Source: Rhynchospora pubera (taxonomy: Eukaryota > Streptophyta > Magnoliopsida > Poales > Cyperaceae). Taken from it: a DNA stretch of 64,000 nucleotides. The notes beneath the pieces were generated by a model. It was given only the letters and a program-made list of their open reading frames with translations, was not told the origin of the DNA and ran no database searches. The stretch lies in NCBI GenBank assembly GCA_028095005.1, contig CM051461.1:41775968-41839967 (forward strand), read 5' to 3'. The position numbers and the translations under genes were made by a program. The number at the start of each line of letters is the position of its first letter. Position 1 is the stretch's first letter. Positions 11,175 to 23,375 of the stretch are shown piece by piece.

Positions 11175-11957
11175 TAGGGATGAAAACGGAGCGGATATTA
11201 TGCGCGTAACATCCGATCCGTATTCGTATTCGAACATATCCGTATTCGTATTCGTATCCGCCAAAAAAATATGGATGCGGATATGGTTTTGAGTTTTTTG
11301 ACAATATCCGATCCGTATTCGTATCCGACATGGATATTATCCTTATCCGATAGATATTAATCCGTTTATCCGTATCTTTAACGGCATAAGATGATTAATA
11401 TAATTACTTATCTACATTAGAGAATACTTTTAATTAGATAATACTTAATTTTTATTAGATAAATTCTCTTACAATAATATTTTCATTTAGACTAGTAACA
11501 TAAAATTATTTTTATTTTCTATTATTGAGACGATTATATATGATAACAACACTAAAATTAATTTTTTCTATAATCATGATCATTACATATGATTAATATA
11601 TTATTTTAATATATGATGACATTTAAGGTAACATGATATGATTTGACATTGAATAGTTAAATATACTATTAGAATTCAAAATGTGGAAAGACTGAATTTA
11701 TTGATTAATCCTATTAGATTTGTACTTATGTGGTTCTTGCAATTTTATAAGATTAAAATGTTATCCGTATCCGACAAAATATATTCGTATTCGACTCCGT
11801 ATCCGAAAATATCCGAACCGTATCAGTATTCGTTTAATATCCGAACCGTATTCGTATCCGAATGCATTCGTATTCGTATCCGTATCCGAAAAAAAAATAT
11901 GGATGCGGATATGGGAAGACCAATATCCGCTCCGTATCCGATCCGTTTTCATCCCTA
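11175..11957. mobile_element. non-autonomous hAT-type element, 783 bp
   Basis: Starts TAGGGATGAAAACGGAGCGG and ends with the inverted copy (TCCGTTTTCATCCCTA), flanked by a perfect 8-bp target duplication CGTGGAAT at 11167-11174 and 11958-11965. Both sub-terminal regions are packed with alternating TATCCG/TATTCG units in inverted orientation. The centre (about 11390-11755) is AT-rich with no frame. 8-bp duplications and dense subterminal repeats are typical of hAT elements; open frames through the TATCCG units are artefacts. Confidence 0.9.
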
Positions 11958-11965
11958 CGTGGAAT

Positions 11966-14900
11966 TCAGTACAACGGTCTTAATTTCCTGCTTTGACCGA
12001 CGGTAACCATAATTTAAATCCTGACAGATTAATAAATGATGCGCATCTACTATTATATACCAAAAAGTTAACTTATAAACTCCCAAAGACCTTCCTAATT
12101 TATCAATCATTTGTATATTATTAAGGTTGAAGTTGGTATTTATATTTTGACTCACTGTCTCAAGATTTGATATGACCAACAACTGTTTGTGAAATATTAG
12201 ATAAAAATTTCAGAAAAAAAATATATAATGCAACTGTAAAAATCTGGAGAAGTAAAGTCTAGTAAAGGCGCATTGTAAATGGAACATCAAAATTAATTTA
12301 AGTTAATTTATATGTATTAAGAGAAATGAGTATGCTAGAGTATAACATATTTGACATCAAACTCAATTTGAACGTTAATTGTTGAAATTTTAACGGCTCA
12401 TCCTAACCGCTCAACATAATCTCCCGTTGATTTGGATTGATTGTTGTAATTTTGAAAATTGAAATTCAATCGAATTTGACGGACACACTATCAAACATGT
12501 TCAACTCTAATATTATTCAAGAGAATTTATAGGCTCAACCTACAGCATCAGCAAATTAATATTACTAACAAATTTCAAATAATCAACGTTGATTTAATAG
12601 ACAAGCTAAGTTTTTTCCTTTTTTTAGAGAGATCTGGGTGATGAAAGTACATTTGAGATGTGGATGAGAGCATTGACTGATGAATCCAGTGGGGTCCAAA
12701 TAACGGGCCGGTTTTTTAGCAGCTTTTTCGGGCCATATGGTCTCAACCAACCAACCAACCAACCAACTGCCAAAGAAATCTGTACAAAAACAACACCTGG
12801 TTGCCATCTGTTTGGGCTCCATACATTGCCTTGCATTGGCTTACCCCGCCCCCATTTCAAGATTCTTTTCTCTGTGGCTCTCTCCATCTACCAGCAAATG
12901 AAGAGATGCGCTGGTGCTGCTCCCTTAGTCTTAAAGGATAGTTTTATAACATATGTTGAAATATGTAACCACCAACAAGGGCAGCTCACAGAAACAAAAA
13001 GGTTTTGAGTAAAAGAAAAAGGAGGGAAAGGAAAACAACGATTTAAATGAGACTATGAGAGAGATGTATTCTGTTTGATAAGACTTTTACTCATTGGAGC
13101 CAAGTGGTTTTTTTTTTTTTTGAAGGTTGATTTGACACTAACGATTTTGTTATAAAAAATTTAAAAATAAATACTCTCTCCGTGAATCGAACCAAGAACT
13201 ATTTATTTGGTGGAATATAGAGAAACCACTGGACCAAAACCAAGTGGTTACATAAGGCTCTGGTCCATAAAAGCTCTTTTAGAGGAAGGGAAAAAAAGCA
13301 CAGTAAACTTTAATTTCTCCATAAATCAAATTATTAAAGTAAAGAAAGGAAAGACAATGGAAGAAACACACTTAAATTAGAGAAATTTTAGAGTAAACTT
13401 GTACTCTCCAATTTGGAAAGTAACAAAACTCGGTCAACCTTCCACTCTTCTACTCTCCCTTCCTCTAAAACGGCTCCCCTAAAGGTGCATTTGAATAGAT
13501 ATATGTAATAATGTAAGTTGATGCGAATGATCTGTTGCAGGCTATATATGTCAATAATGTGTTGAGATGCAAGAAGTCCATATATACTCGTAGTACGTAA
13601 ATATTTCTTTTTTTTTTAAACGCTAAAGATTTATATATGTCAATAATGTGTTGCAGACCAAACTTGTCCATTTAAAATTGAGAAAAGAAGCATAAATATG
13701 TTTATTGTCTGATTAAGATCAAACGGTCAAGATGTAAATTATATATCTAGTACGACTAAGGATTTTGAAAACTTAATTCTTTTATTTATAGTTAGCGAGA
13801 TAGGTCTGACCTAGTGCAACCTTGGTTCTATAATTCATGGACACCATTAAAGCATGAAAACATACTCATTTTTCTTATGATATTATATGACATCAGAAAC
13901 TTAAAAATATATTGATGTTTTTACTAATTAAATAATGAAGACAATGATCATGCAGGATCTTATAAATAGGAGTTAGACGAATGCATCTGTCCATTGCTCC
14001 TGATAATGAGGGATAGTCAACATCTCTAGACAACAAATACATTGAATGAACAACTGTTGTCCTAGGTGGCACAAAAGCAATTAATTGATTGCAACTTCTT
14101 TGATCACATTTAAACACTGGTCCTTGGACTAGAGTTGGGTGTGTTGCTGCCGTACATCCTAAGCACTTTTTACAACCTGAGAGCTTGACAGATATGCAGC
14201 CAGATTTCACATGCCATATTTCTTCATTTAAGTTAGGACATCCATTATTATCTCTCATTTTTTTGTATACTACTATTAATTATTAAATGAATTCTACTAG
14301 AATTTTTTTATTCCATAGGAGAGCACTCGTCCCAACTGGCCACCTCTTTATTTTTTTAATACATTTTTGTTATACTACTTGCAAATAAAATAAATTTTTA
14401 AGAGTATATCTGTATATCATGTACATATATTTTAATTAACAAAATTGTGTCCGAGTGGTGATTGCCACCTGACCCTCAAATAATAATAATAATAACAATA
14501 ATATATAAGAATATATCTGTATATGTGTAGTGTTAGATCAGATTTTTATGTGCCATACTAGTTCCTCCTAATTAAAAAAAATGCGTTTAATATGTTTTTC
14601 GGTATAATATAACCTTAGAATACTGCAGCTATATTGTGTTATTGTGTTTATCTATATAAATTACCATATGGTTAATAACAATTTTACAATTTTTTATTCC
14701 GTTTGTGATGTGAAAAATATTTATTTGTATCAATATTTGGCAAAATTTATAAAAATTTCCTCACTCCAAAAATTTAACATTTTCCTTCAATAGACATTCT
14801 TTTCTGACCCAAAACCTGAAAATAAACCCTGGAAGACTTAATTTTCTGTTAGAACTTTTATTGAAAAGAGTCTTATTTTATTTATTTTATTTTATTACCA

Positions 14901-16233
14901 GTCATTTTTTAATTAGAGGGATATGAATTGGACTGAAGATCAAAAGCAAAAATGCAGAAAAGCCACCTGTATTGTTAGCTTAAAATTACAGCCCCATAGT
15001 GTAGACTGTATACTGTAGACTTAACACACTTCCCGATACTTTTTTATTCAAACAATAAATTTTTTTTATTATGCTGAATTTATTTTATTATTATAAGAAA
15101 TATTAAGAGCTTATTAATTAGTTTTTTTAGAAAGCTTGAACTAATTAATTATTTGTCTCATGGTAATATGATTACTTATATTGACCATGTAATTGATGGG
15201 ACCCATTCAGTTACTACATTTAGGTCAACAACAAATCATGGTCGTTCTTAGCCTGCCAGCCCAGCGTGTGCCAGTTCCAGGCCTGACCCACACCAGACCA
15301 AAATTGGAAAGAGCTCCAGGCACTACAGGATCCTCTACAGCCATCTCTGTATGATATTTCTACAACAGAGATCATAGTTGTCATCAACTAAAACATTTTC
15401 ACGTCATTTTCTATTTTTATTCGTTATTCACACAACTATGATGTAATAATTTCAACTTTGTAATCGCGGTCTCCTTGATTTTTGTGTGTGATTGACGGTG
15501 TAGCAACATATAAAACATTTAACATACAATTAATGTCATTGCAACTTCCATCTTTTTATTCATTACTTTTCTAAGATCAATTATTAGACATTACTTCATG
15601 CATAGTTCCTAACTATATTTAATATTTTTTTTAGAATATTAAAACAATGGATAAGAACTATTGCATACTTGATACATCACTTTAATGTGGCATCACACCG
15701 GAACTGTATTTGATTAATGGATTGGATACTGGTTGAAAGTTTTCTTATTATTATAAACTTTTCTTGTTGACTTTGCATTATACAAAGTTATCATGCACAA
15801 CTGCGCAATAAATAATTGTATACAACCGTTGTCAAGATGAGTAGTGCACTTGTAGTTGTAGAGCTTAAGAGATTGATTGAATTTTACATACCAATCATTG
15901 GCTAGCATATCATATCATAAAATGTTAAACATAAATAAGACTTTAAGGATGCAAAGGTCAGCTATAAGCCTATAAATCAGACCATGATTAGAGTTTAAGT
16001 ACAAAAATTCAAGCAAACCCAACACTAATTAGCATTTGTAATTAACGCTCTTTTACACAAAAAGCAATCATATCATGCAAGCCAAACACCGATTTTACTG
16101 AAAGAGTAGGTGTGGAAAACCATCCATATCCATATCTAACATTAGCGGTTACTCTTGGCAAACTTGTATAAACTACTAAGCTAATTGAGCACAAATCTGA
16201 TCTGCACAAGGTGTAGACACAGTGGATCCAAGT
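11966..16233. other. gene-free region between hAT element and GA2ox
   Basis: Contains an (ACCA)n microsatellite near 12741-12768 and a SINE-like sequence at 13105-13255. Two open frames (12658-13008 plus, 116 residues; 13893-14258 minus, 121 residues, Cys-rich in its first 60) show no family I recognise, and no splice context extends them. Confidence 0.5.
13105..13255 (-). mobile_element. tRNA-derived SINE-like sequence
   Basis: On the plus strand a T12 run (13109-13121) is followed by about 80 bp and then GTGAATCGAACCAAGAAC and a short segment ending near CCACTGGACCAAA. Reversed, this gives an A-box-like and B-box-like (GGTTCGATTC) pol III promoter followed by a poly(A) tail, the layout of plant tRNA-derived SINEs. 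Exact ends and target duplication are not resolved. Confidence 0.5.
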
Positions 16234-19118
16234 CTAGAGTTCAAAGGGTCCAAGCCTATAATCACCCAGCCTTGATTTGTAGGCAGCTCTCTTGTACTCT
16301 CCCCATGTGAAGTCCTTGTACAAGCTCTGCTCTCCTTCCTCCATGAGCTGTGGTAATGGAGCAATTCTCTGTGCCACTGGGGGACCTCCAAAATATATCA
16401 TAGAAACCCTAGATTTCAAACTGTTTGCTATCACCCTGTGCTTCACACTCCTGAACCTCCCATTTGTCAGAACCTACGTGAAGATATGTACACAGAATTT
16501 AGAACCAAGAATTCTCTGGGACAGGTATCTACTGGTACAGACAGGGTAATGATAGAGAACCATGAATTAACAATAGTATAAATGGCTTGGCTTGCATGAA
16601 TAAAGGCATGTCTTCCCTCTGAGCATTTTGACTCGTGAGAAAACAATTTTATGCTTTGGTTAGACATATGGCAATTGGATTTGGAGACAATATATAATAA
16701 CAAGAAATTAACACATTAGAAAATTACAAGCGCAACGAAAAAAAAAATAATGCTAAAAAAACTATCTGTGAGCATGAAGGACTAAGTTTAGTTGATACCA
16801 AATTCAACTTTAGTTTGATTCGGTACTGCACAAATTTTAAACAAATTGAATAATGGAGACACTCATATTATCTCGGAGGCCTTGATGTTTGCTAAGTAAG
16901 TAAGTATTATTCTAACAGTAGGCAAGCATCTTTTCTATTTAAAAGTATACACTTGGAATATCTTTTACTATTTATGAGTTTGAGATTAAAAGCCACTAAT
17001 AATAGGGATGTTGACAGACTAGTGTTGAAGAAATGGTGACATTATATTGAAATACAGTATGTTTTAAGCATTAAATTTGTAGTTTTAATTTAGATAATTC
17101 TGACTAACCTAAACGTCGTTCATGTCATTGTGAAGGAGTTGACCAAACATATTTATTTTAGAATTTTTAAAATATTAGTGTCTCTGTTGTTCTGAAAAGA
17201 AACTTGTACTAAATAATATACAGAAATCAAACTCGTAGATAAACATCAGCAACAGTTATCTACAACATCATGCAAACCCGCAAACAATAACGACTAAATG
17301 CAATCATGAGGTAAGTGAAGTTGAAGCAAAACTTGAAAATATAATTTCCTTTTATATAAAAGTACAAAAAGGAGGGACGCTTTATTTTTTTTTCCAATCT
17401 GGATTGAGTTTTTACAGATATTTAATAGCTTTGCTAAAAAAAAATTGCAGTTGTGACTAATTTATAACCTAACCGTATATCCACCAGGCCTTTATTGAAA
17501 AAGAATATTTTGCTCAAAAAGTCGAGTAGAACATTAACTAAAATGTTTAGGAATTCTTTTTTAAATAAAGATACTAAAATATCTTATTGCAGATGAGTGG
17601 AGCCTATTCTTCCATGAATCACTTAAATTCCATTTTTAATGGGTAAAGACTAAAGACAACCACAATGGGACTATAGCAAATTATGGAATACAATAAATAT
17701 TCTACTTTCATATCAATTTACTATAAAAGTACAACATCATTTTTATGTAGATTTTTCAAAAATAAATTGGTAATCCATGGAGATGTGACAATAGGAATTT
17801 TAAAAAATGGAAACTGTAAAATCATTAGATAATGATGAAATAAAGAACAGAGGAGGGGTTCACCTTCATAAAATCAATACATAGAAAGGAAGGGTCTCTT
17901 ACCTGAAGTGAATCTCCAACATTTATGAAAAACGCCTCACGATCAGATGGCACCGAGACCCACCGGCCATCCTTGAGCGCAATCTGAAGACCTGATGTGC
18001 CGTTTGATCTTAAGACCGAGACAATTTGCGGGTCGGTATGCTCGCCAAACCCGGTAAGGCCACAATTGAATCCCTGAAGCAACGGGCACGGTGGATAGTG
18101 GTTAAGCCTGAATATCTCATCACATTCACTGCCTTGCAATAGTTTGCTTATTGTATCTCTCTGTTTGAGTTGCAATCCATCTGCCATTAGTTCGAGCACT
18201 TGACAAACAAGTTTGCGCATTGATAATACGTACTCAACAAGAGCAGAGCTGCATACATCACAAAGAAATAGGTTGTCATGATTTATGGCACCATAATGTT
18301 AGTTGTAATGTGATTATGTGAACAACTTGCTTATGTTTTTTGTAGCATGAAATGGAAACTATTAAAAATTCTTTCTGTTTAGGATAGATGCAACGATCAC
18401 TTGTAGTGTTGAGTAATAAACTGCTAACAGCAGAATAGAAAATTTTGAATGTTAGAGATTACAGAGTAATTTATTAGTTCACATGGTGTCGGATTGAAAC
18501 CTGCCTCTCTTTTACTGTCTTAAAACTTTTTGTACATGAAAACAATTAACTACAAGTACAATAGAGTGATTAATTATTTAATAGAGTACATGTCATAAAC
18601 AGAGAGAGACACACTTGCTACCTAAAAGAGAAGCACAATATTGTACCATAATATCCACATAAAAAATTAAAATGAAAGCAATTAAATAATATGAGAGAAA
18701 AACCTAATGCTTACCGAAATGACGAGGAAGAAGGATCTCTGAGGAATGCGAGAGAAGATTCGGAAAATGGCTCGGAACCGACAGCAAGAAGGAGATACTC
18801 CAACCAACCAACATCGCCATTCATACCGATTTTCTTACTTCCATATCCAAATGGACTCGACGGACCCAATTTCTCCTTGTCCAATAGTGGCAAGGCGAAG
18901 AATTTCACTGCCTCTGCCTCGAGTTTCTCAACCAAATCCATGGATACAGGATGATTTGTAATCTTGAAGAAACCAAACTCTTTGCATGCGCGCACAATGG
19001 CCTCTGGCGAATTTGGGCTTGAAAGATCAATGGTTGGGATCGAGGGAAGATTGTCTCCTGAGTCAGGAGATTTGATAAGAGATATTTGGTCTAACACTGG
19101 ATTTGCCAACACAACCAT
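16234..19118 (-). CDS. GA2ox: gibberellin 2-oxidase (C19-type), three exons
   Basis: Inactivates bioactive C19 gibberellins and their precursors by 2-beta-hydroxylation, using Fe(II), O2 and 2-oxoglutarate, in the cytosol. Exons: 18715-19118, 17903-18248, 16234-16473 (minus). All introns are GT-AG, and the joined frame is 329 codons plus stop, the usual length of the family. Visible motifs: FGYGS and NGDVGWLEYLLL in exon 1, NHYPPCP at 184-190, iron ligands H205 and D207 in GEHTDP, third ligand H262 in SVKHR, and the 2-oxoglutarate motif R272-x-S274 in SRVSMIYF. The start at 19118 gives the family's usual N-terminus (MVVL...). All catalytic residues are present, so the gene looks functional. 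The second intron (1429 bp) holds nothing I can annotate. A related 2-ODD is unlikely given the GDVGW and GGPP signatures. Confidence 0.93.
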
Positions 19119-19230
19119 GTTTTGTACAGAGAGAATTATATAAAGAGAGTTGGAGGTATAACTTATAAGTGGAACTTAGAGAAGGGAAATGAAGATTGAC
19201 TGCATGTGGGGAAAGAGGGAAGGAAGGAGG

Positions 19231-19238
19231 TATATATA
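19231..19238 (-). promoter_or_regulatory. TATA box of the GA2ox gene
   Basis: Minus strand reads CCTATATATACC, about 113 bp upstream of the start codon. The leader between it and the ATG is CT-rich on the coding strand, which is common in plant 5' UTRs. Confidence 0.7.
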
Positions 19239-19399
19239 GGGATAGGAGAGAAGAAGCAGGGGGTATTTGAGGATTGCATGTGAACAGAGAAAACAGAGCA
19301 GCACAGTAAAACTGGGGGTGCGTTCAACTGAGAGAGTCATGTACCGTTTGGTATTTTCCGGATAACCCCTGTTTATCAGAAAAATCATTCATTGCTTTC

Positions 19400-19526
19400 C
19401 GTAAATTATATGCTTATGCTTGGATAGTCTGATTTTCCATAATACCAAACTATTGAGTGCAAATCTTTACTAATAAAAGCTAATCTTTTGCATTTAATAA
19501 ATTATATACTTATGCTTGGATAGTAG
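19400..19526. repeat. short direct repeat upstream of GA2ox
   Basis: TAAATTATATGCTTATGC...GGATAGT near 19404 recurs near 19500 as TAAATTATATACTTATGC...GGATAGT, about 95 bp apart. The second copy ends exactly at the 8-bp target site of the hAT element at 19527. Confidence 0.6.
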
Positions 19527-20112
19527 TAGGGCTGTCAATGGGTACGGTACGGTACGGTACGGTAGAAGGTATTTTCATTACCGTACCCGTTAAAATTTTC
19601 TTTACCCATACCCTACCCGTACCCGTTAAAAATAACTTTACCCGTACCTTACCCGTACCCGTTAAGAATTAACGGTACGGTTACGGTAACGGTAAAAAAT
19701 AAATATAATAATAATAAAATTTGTACACTCTGTATAAATAAATTATATCAATAAGTATATTAATAAAGTACAACAATGGTGGTGAATATTTTAGGTTTAT
19801 GTTTTTTTATTTTTTAATACACTGAATGGAAAGAATTATAAATCTTAAATAAAATCTAGCAATATTTTTTACCAATCATGCAATATAAGATGCCATATGT
19901 ATCATGTAATTGTATCTTTTTAATCGTGGCAATTACCCGTTATGAAAACGGTACGAAATAACTTTTACCCGTACCCGTACCTGTTAAATTAACGAAAAAA
20001 TTTCCTTACCCGTACCCGTTAACTTAACGAAAATAAAACTTTACCCATACCCGTCTTATACGGTACGGTACGGGTTAGGTAAACGGGTAAACGGGTTTCA
20101 TTGACAGCCCTA
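19527..20112. mobile_element. non-autonomous hAT MITE, 586 bp
   Basis: Starts TAGGGCTGTCAATGGGTACG and ends TTGACAGCCCTA, flanked by a perfect 8-bp duplication GATAGTAG (19519-19526 and 20113-20120). The ends hold many ACGGT/ACCCGT units in opposite orientation; the middle is AT-rich and non-coding. It lies about 410 bp upstream of the GA2ox start codon and may carry or disturb upstream regulatory DNA. Degraded relative at 1112-1722. Confidence 0.93.
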
Positions 20113-20117
20113 GATAG

Positions 20118-20790
20118 TAGGGTTGTATATGAGATGAGTTTGAGCGAGTTGGAGATAACTCAAATTCAGCTCGGACGTAACTCGAGTTGTCTTGAGCCAA
20201 GTAGGAGTGAGTAAAAAACTCATAACTCATGAATAATTCGAACTCGACTAAAAAAAAAACTCAGTTGTAACTCGAGCCAACGAAACTCGGGTTGGCATAG
20301 CTTGAACTAAACTAACTCGGTTAGTTGACGAGTCGAGGTTGAGTTGGGTTCAACTCAGCTTATAACTCATGACATAATAAATTTATAGTTCAAATAGTAT
20401 TATCAATATGATTTAGGATTATTAAAATTTTATAAATTATTCATAAAAATTATCTTCGTGTATATTTTTACTTAAAATAATTGCAACATTCGATTGATTG
20501 AGTTTCAAGTCATATTTTGCTTCAAATTAATAGAAATAATATAAAATACAATAATTTTATGTTTTAAAATATTATATATGTCAATAAGTTTCAATACTAG
20601 AAGAACATATTAATTAAATAAATAAAATTTTGAAGAATATATGCTTATTTTAAGTTAGCTAATGAGCCACAAACTAGCTCTGAGTTTGAGCCAGTTTAAA
20701 AAGTTCGAAAATATTTCTAGCTTTGGCTTATATGAAAGATGCTCGAGTTCGATTAGAATAAACTTGGATAAGAAATTCACTTAATACAAC
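20118..20790. mobile_element. decayed element rich in CTCGAG/AACTCG units
   Basis: Begins TAGGGTTGTATATGAG directly beside the previous element's duplication and is filled with GAGTT/AACTCGAG repeats at its left (20130-20360) and, inverted and sparser, right (20650-20775) ends around an AT-rich centre. This is the layout of non-autonomous hAT elements with TAGGG-type ends, but the right end is too decayed to define a duplication. Confidence 0.5.
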
Positions 20791-21044
20791 GGGAAATAAA
20801 AATATTTCGAAATTTTGATGGACCCATTTTAGCAATTAAGCATAGAAAATAGTTCATATCTTAACTTGGAGAAAGATAAGATCGCCCTCCAATATCGATA
20901 TTTATTGTTAACCAAAGTTGATAAAATTCCTACAAATTTAATGTTTATAATCCTACTAATCGACAAGTCTAAAAATTATAGCTTAGATATTGAATTAGGA
21001 GCTGCTACAGGTCAAAAGAATTCGAGTAATGCTACAATCAATCA

Positions 21045-21290
21045 TGTTTAATTCAAACACGATTCAAACTCAATTGTTAAACTTTCAAACAACCGATTCG
21101 AGCAACTGGGTGTGCATTAAAATTTCATTGAAAATCAAATTTATATGTTTTTATTTTTTAACTATTTTTCAGATCTTTAAACTAGAAGGTCCATAACTAA
21201 TTAGATTGAGAATTTTCTAAAGGTATATACAATAGTAAAAGAATAATATTATAAAATTTGATCTTTAAGGAGATTTTATTATCAAGAACA
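21045..21290. mobile_element. relic of the shared-arm palindromic MITE group
   Basis: Contains CAAACAACCGATTCGAGC, then CATTGAAAATCAAATTTATA, TAACTATTTTTCAGATC and, inverted, AAAATTTGATCTTTAAGG. These are the internal arm motifs of the palindromic elements at 27378, 46242, 58556 and 60753. Termini not recognisable. Confidence 0.45.
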
Positions 21291-22627
21291 AATTGAGGGA
21301 TTTGAATCGACCCTTGTAATCTCAAAACATGAAATTTTATCATGTTTGAAAAGTTTACATGTCAAGTATATATGTTTTACTCTAGCAACTCCCAAAGAAT
21401 TTAAAGCGATTGTAGCCAATAAAAATTACAAGCCAAACTACAGTAATTGTAAATTTATTTGCCTTGTTTGAAATTTGAAGGGACAAAAAGCAAAAAAAAA
21501 AAAAATTACAATAAATTGCAATTGATATATTATGTCCTATTAATTAAGCGCAAAATTTCATTAACAATGAATTAATTAAACATACTAAATAATTTCCAAA
21601 ATTAATTTTAAATCGTAATTTATACTTTTTTTTTCTTTTGAGACAAAGGCCGTTTGCATAACTCTTGCCAGAAAAAAATCATAATGATTCGATATAAATA
21701 AAGAGGTCCTCTTAAATAGTTTTCTTAATAATCACTCTCTTTTATAGGCTAACAAGACATCTCATAATTTATTAAAGTATAATGATTCAAGATTTAAAAC
21801 TAATTGAAAAGAAAACGCTTCATCTGTAACAAATAATGAATTGGATCTAGGCCGGGTGTGCTTTGCTCACTATGCTTGCACCCTAGACGTTGAGTCATGA
21901 ACTCGATCTATCCAATAATGCTTATAAAGTGCTTTATTCTCGCCTGACTGCAACTTCACATATGATTCTCTCCATAGCAAATGTCCCTACCTAATATACT
22001 GATCTTCAACAAGCAAAAAAGGGATGGATATACATCCTACGTCTATACTGGTAGAATCATAGAACTCAAGTGTCTGAGTAGAGCATTAGCTTTTGGAGAT
22101 GAAATAAAATGTAACAAATATTAGGAGGAGAAATGATAGAGTGGTGGGTGAGGAGAAATGATAGAGTGGTGGATGGAGAAAGGAGAAAGAGCTAGAGCTG
22201 GATGATATCTAAGGTGGGACAGATAAATCTGGTTCGAGGAGATCAAATCGACGAAATCTAGGATTAAGAGACGGAATTAACAAGAGTTAAAGTTTTGAAA
22301 CTTATTTGAAAAATAATTAGAAGGAACGGTGGGGGATGAAGGAAGCCATCAGTAGCCCTCCCAATCCCATGAAAAGCATAAAAGGTGTTCTTATAGGGGT
22401 AATTAATATGAATATTTATTAAATAATAAAACTTGGAACGAATGTATCATCACCAGTTTATTATATTTGATTTAAAATTAAAAGATACTTAAATTGTATA
22501 CGAATTTTAATATATGACTAGTTCATAACACTAAAATGATAGAATAAAATTGTATACGAATTAAATTCTTTTTAAGTGACCCCAACAGCAGTTCGTAATT
22601 GAAATAAGCCAAAACCTTAAACTAAAA

Positions 22628-22757
22628 TATTGAATATCTGATACGGAGAGCGGATAGCGGTCATAGCAAATCCATATCCATAATTTTTTTGGATTCGGAT
22701 ATGGATACAAATACGATTCGAATATTATCGGATACGAAAACAGATACGGATACATAT
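22628..22757. mobile_element. fragment of the 11175-type hAT element
   Basis: CTGATACGGAGAGCGGATAGC, ATATGGATACAAATACGATT and GGATACGAAAACAGATACGG blocks match the subterminal TATCCG arrays of the element at 11175-11957. Only one end appears to be preserved. Confidence 0.5.
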
Positions 22758-22814
22758 TTTATTTTGCACGATACTTTTTTATTAAAAACACAACATCTTG
22801 ATCGATAATCCATT

Positions 22815-23375
22815 TTCCAATAGCGTACCGGATATCAGACAATTTCAGTAATACCGACAATCAGAACAATAATCGAAACAACAATATTTGGTATTGAGAG
22901 ACAAAGTACCGTGAAATTTTAGAAAATACGAGAAATACCTGATTTCGGCCATCTCACCGGTTAGAGTGCCGGTACGGTATTAAAAATATGGTTTGCTTGA
23001 AAGGCCTATTTTGTAAAGATTTTCCTTGAGAAAGAGATCACTTAGTGGGAAAAAAAAAACAGAACCATATTAAACCACTTGGGTTAAGATGTATTGAACC
23101 ACACTGGCGGCTAGTTTCCAGTCGAGCCAGTAAGTCATGTATGATTTTAAAAATGTTGCTTAGGAGGGATCAAAATTACTCCTTTATCTATTTTTGTATC
23201 TTTTTATTTTGAATGCCCTACCGTACCACTACCGGCTGCTGATCGAAATCTGATATTTTTCGATATTTTGTCTCTTTTTACCGAATACCTCTGTCTAAAT
23301 TATGTTTTGGTTCCTAGTATTATCCGGAATTTTCGGTTGTGGTAGGATATTAAAAATACTGCTTATTTGAAACAA
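22815..23375. mobile_element. fragments related to the ends of the complete hAT element
   Basis: GCCGGTACGGTATTAAAAAT at about 22970 and GGTAGGATATTAAAAATACTG at about 23342 resemble the right terminus CCGGTAGGGTATTGAAAACG of the hAT element at 47882-51988. Several CCGGT-rich patches lie nearby. Both ends point the same way, so the piece is rearranged or represents two fragments. Confidence 0.35.

Noticed and set aside
11683..12006. Open frames rich in Arg-Ile-Arg / Tyr-Pro repeats near 11052-11331 and 11683-12006
   Set aside because: Direct translation of the TATCCG arrays in a non-autonomous hAT element.
12620..13010. Possible MIR gene or 5' exon near 12658-13008
   Set aside because: A TGCCAAAG start resembles a known miRNA seed, but the remainder does not match and no complementary arm was found.
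13893..14258. 121-codon Cys-rich open frame, minus strand
   Set aside because: Cysteine spacing (CPN..SGC..CKKCLGC) looked like a small metal-binding fragment, but it matches no family I know, and the frame's second half is unstructured low-complexity sequence.
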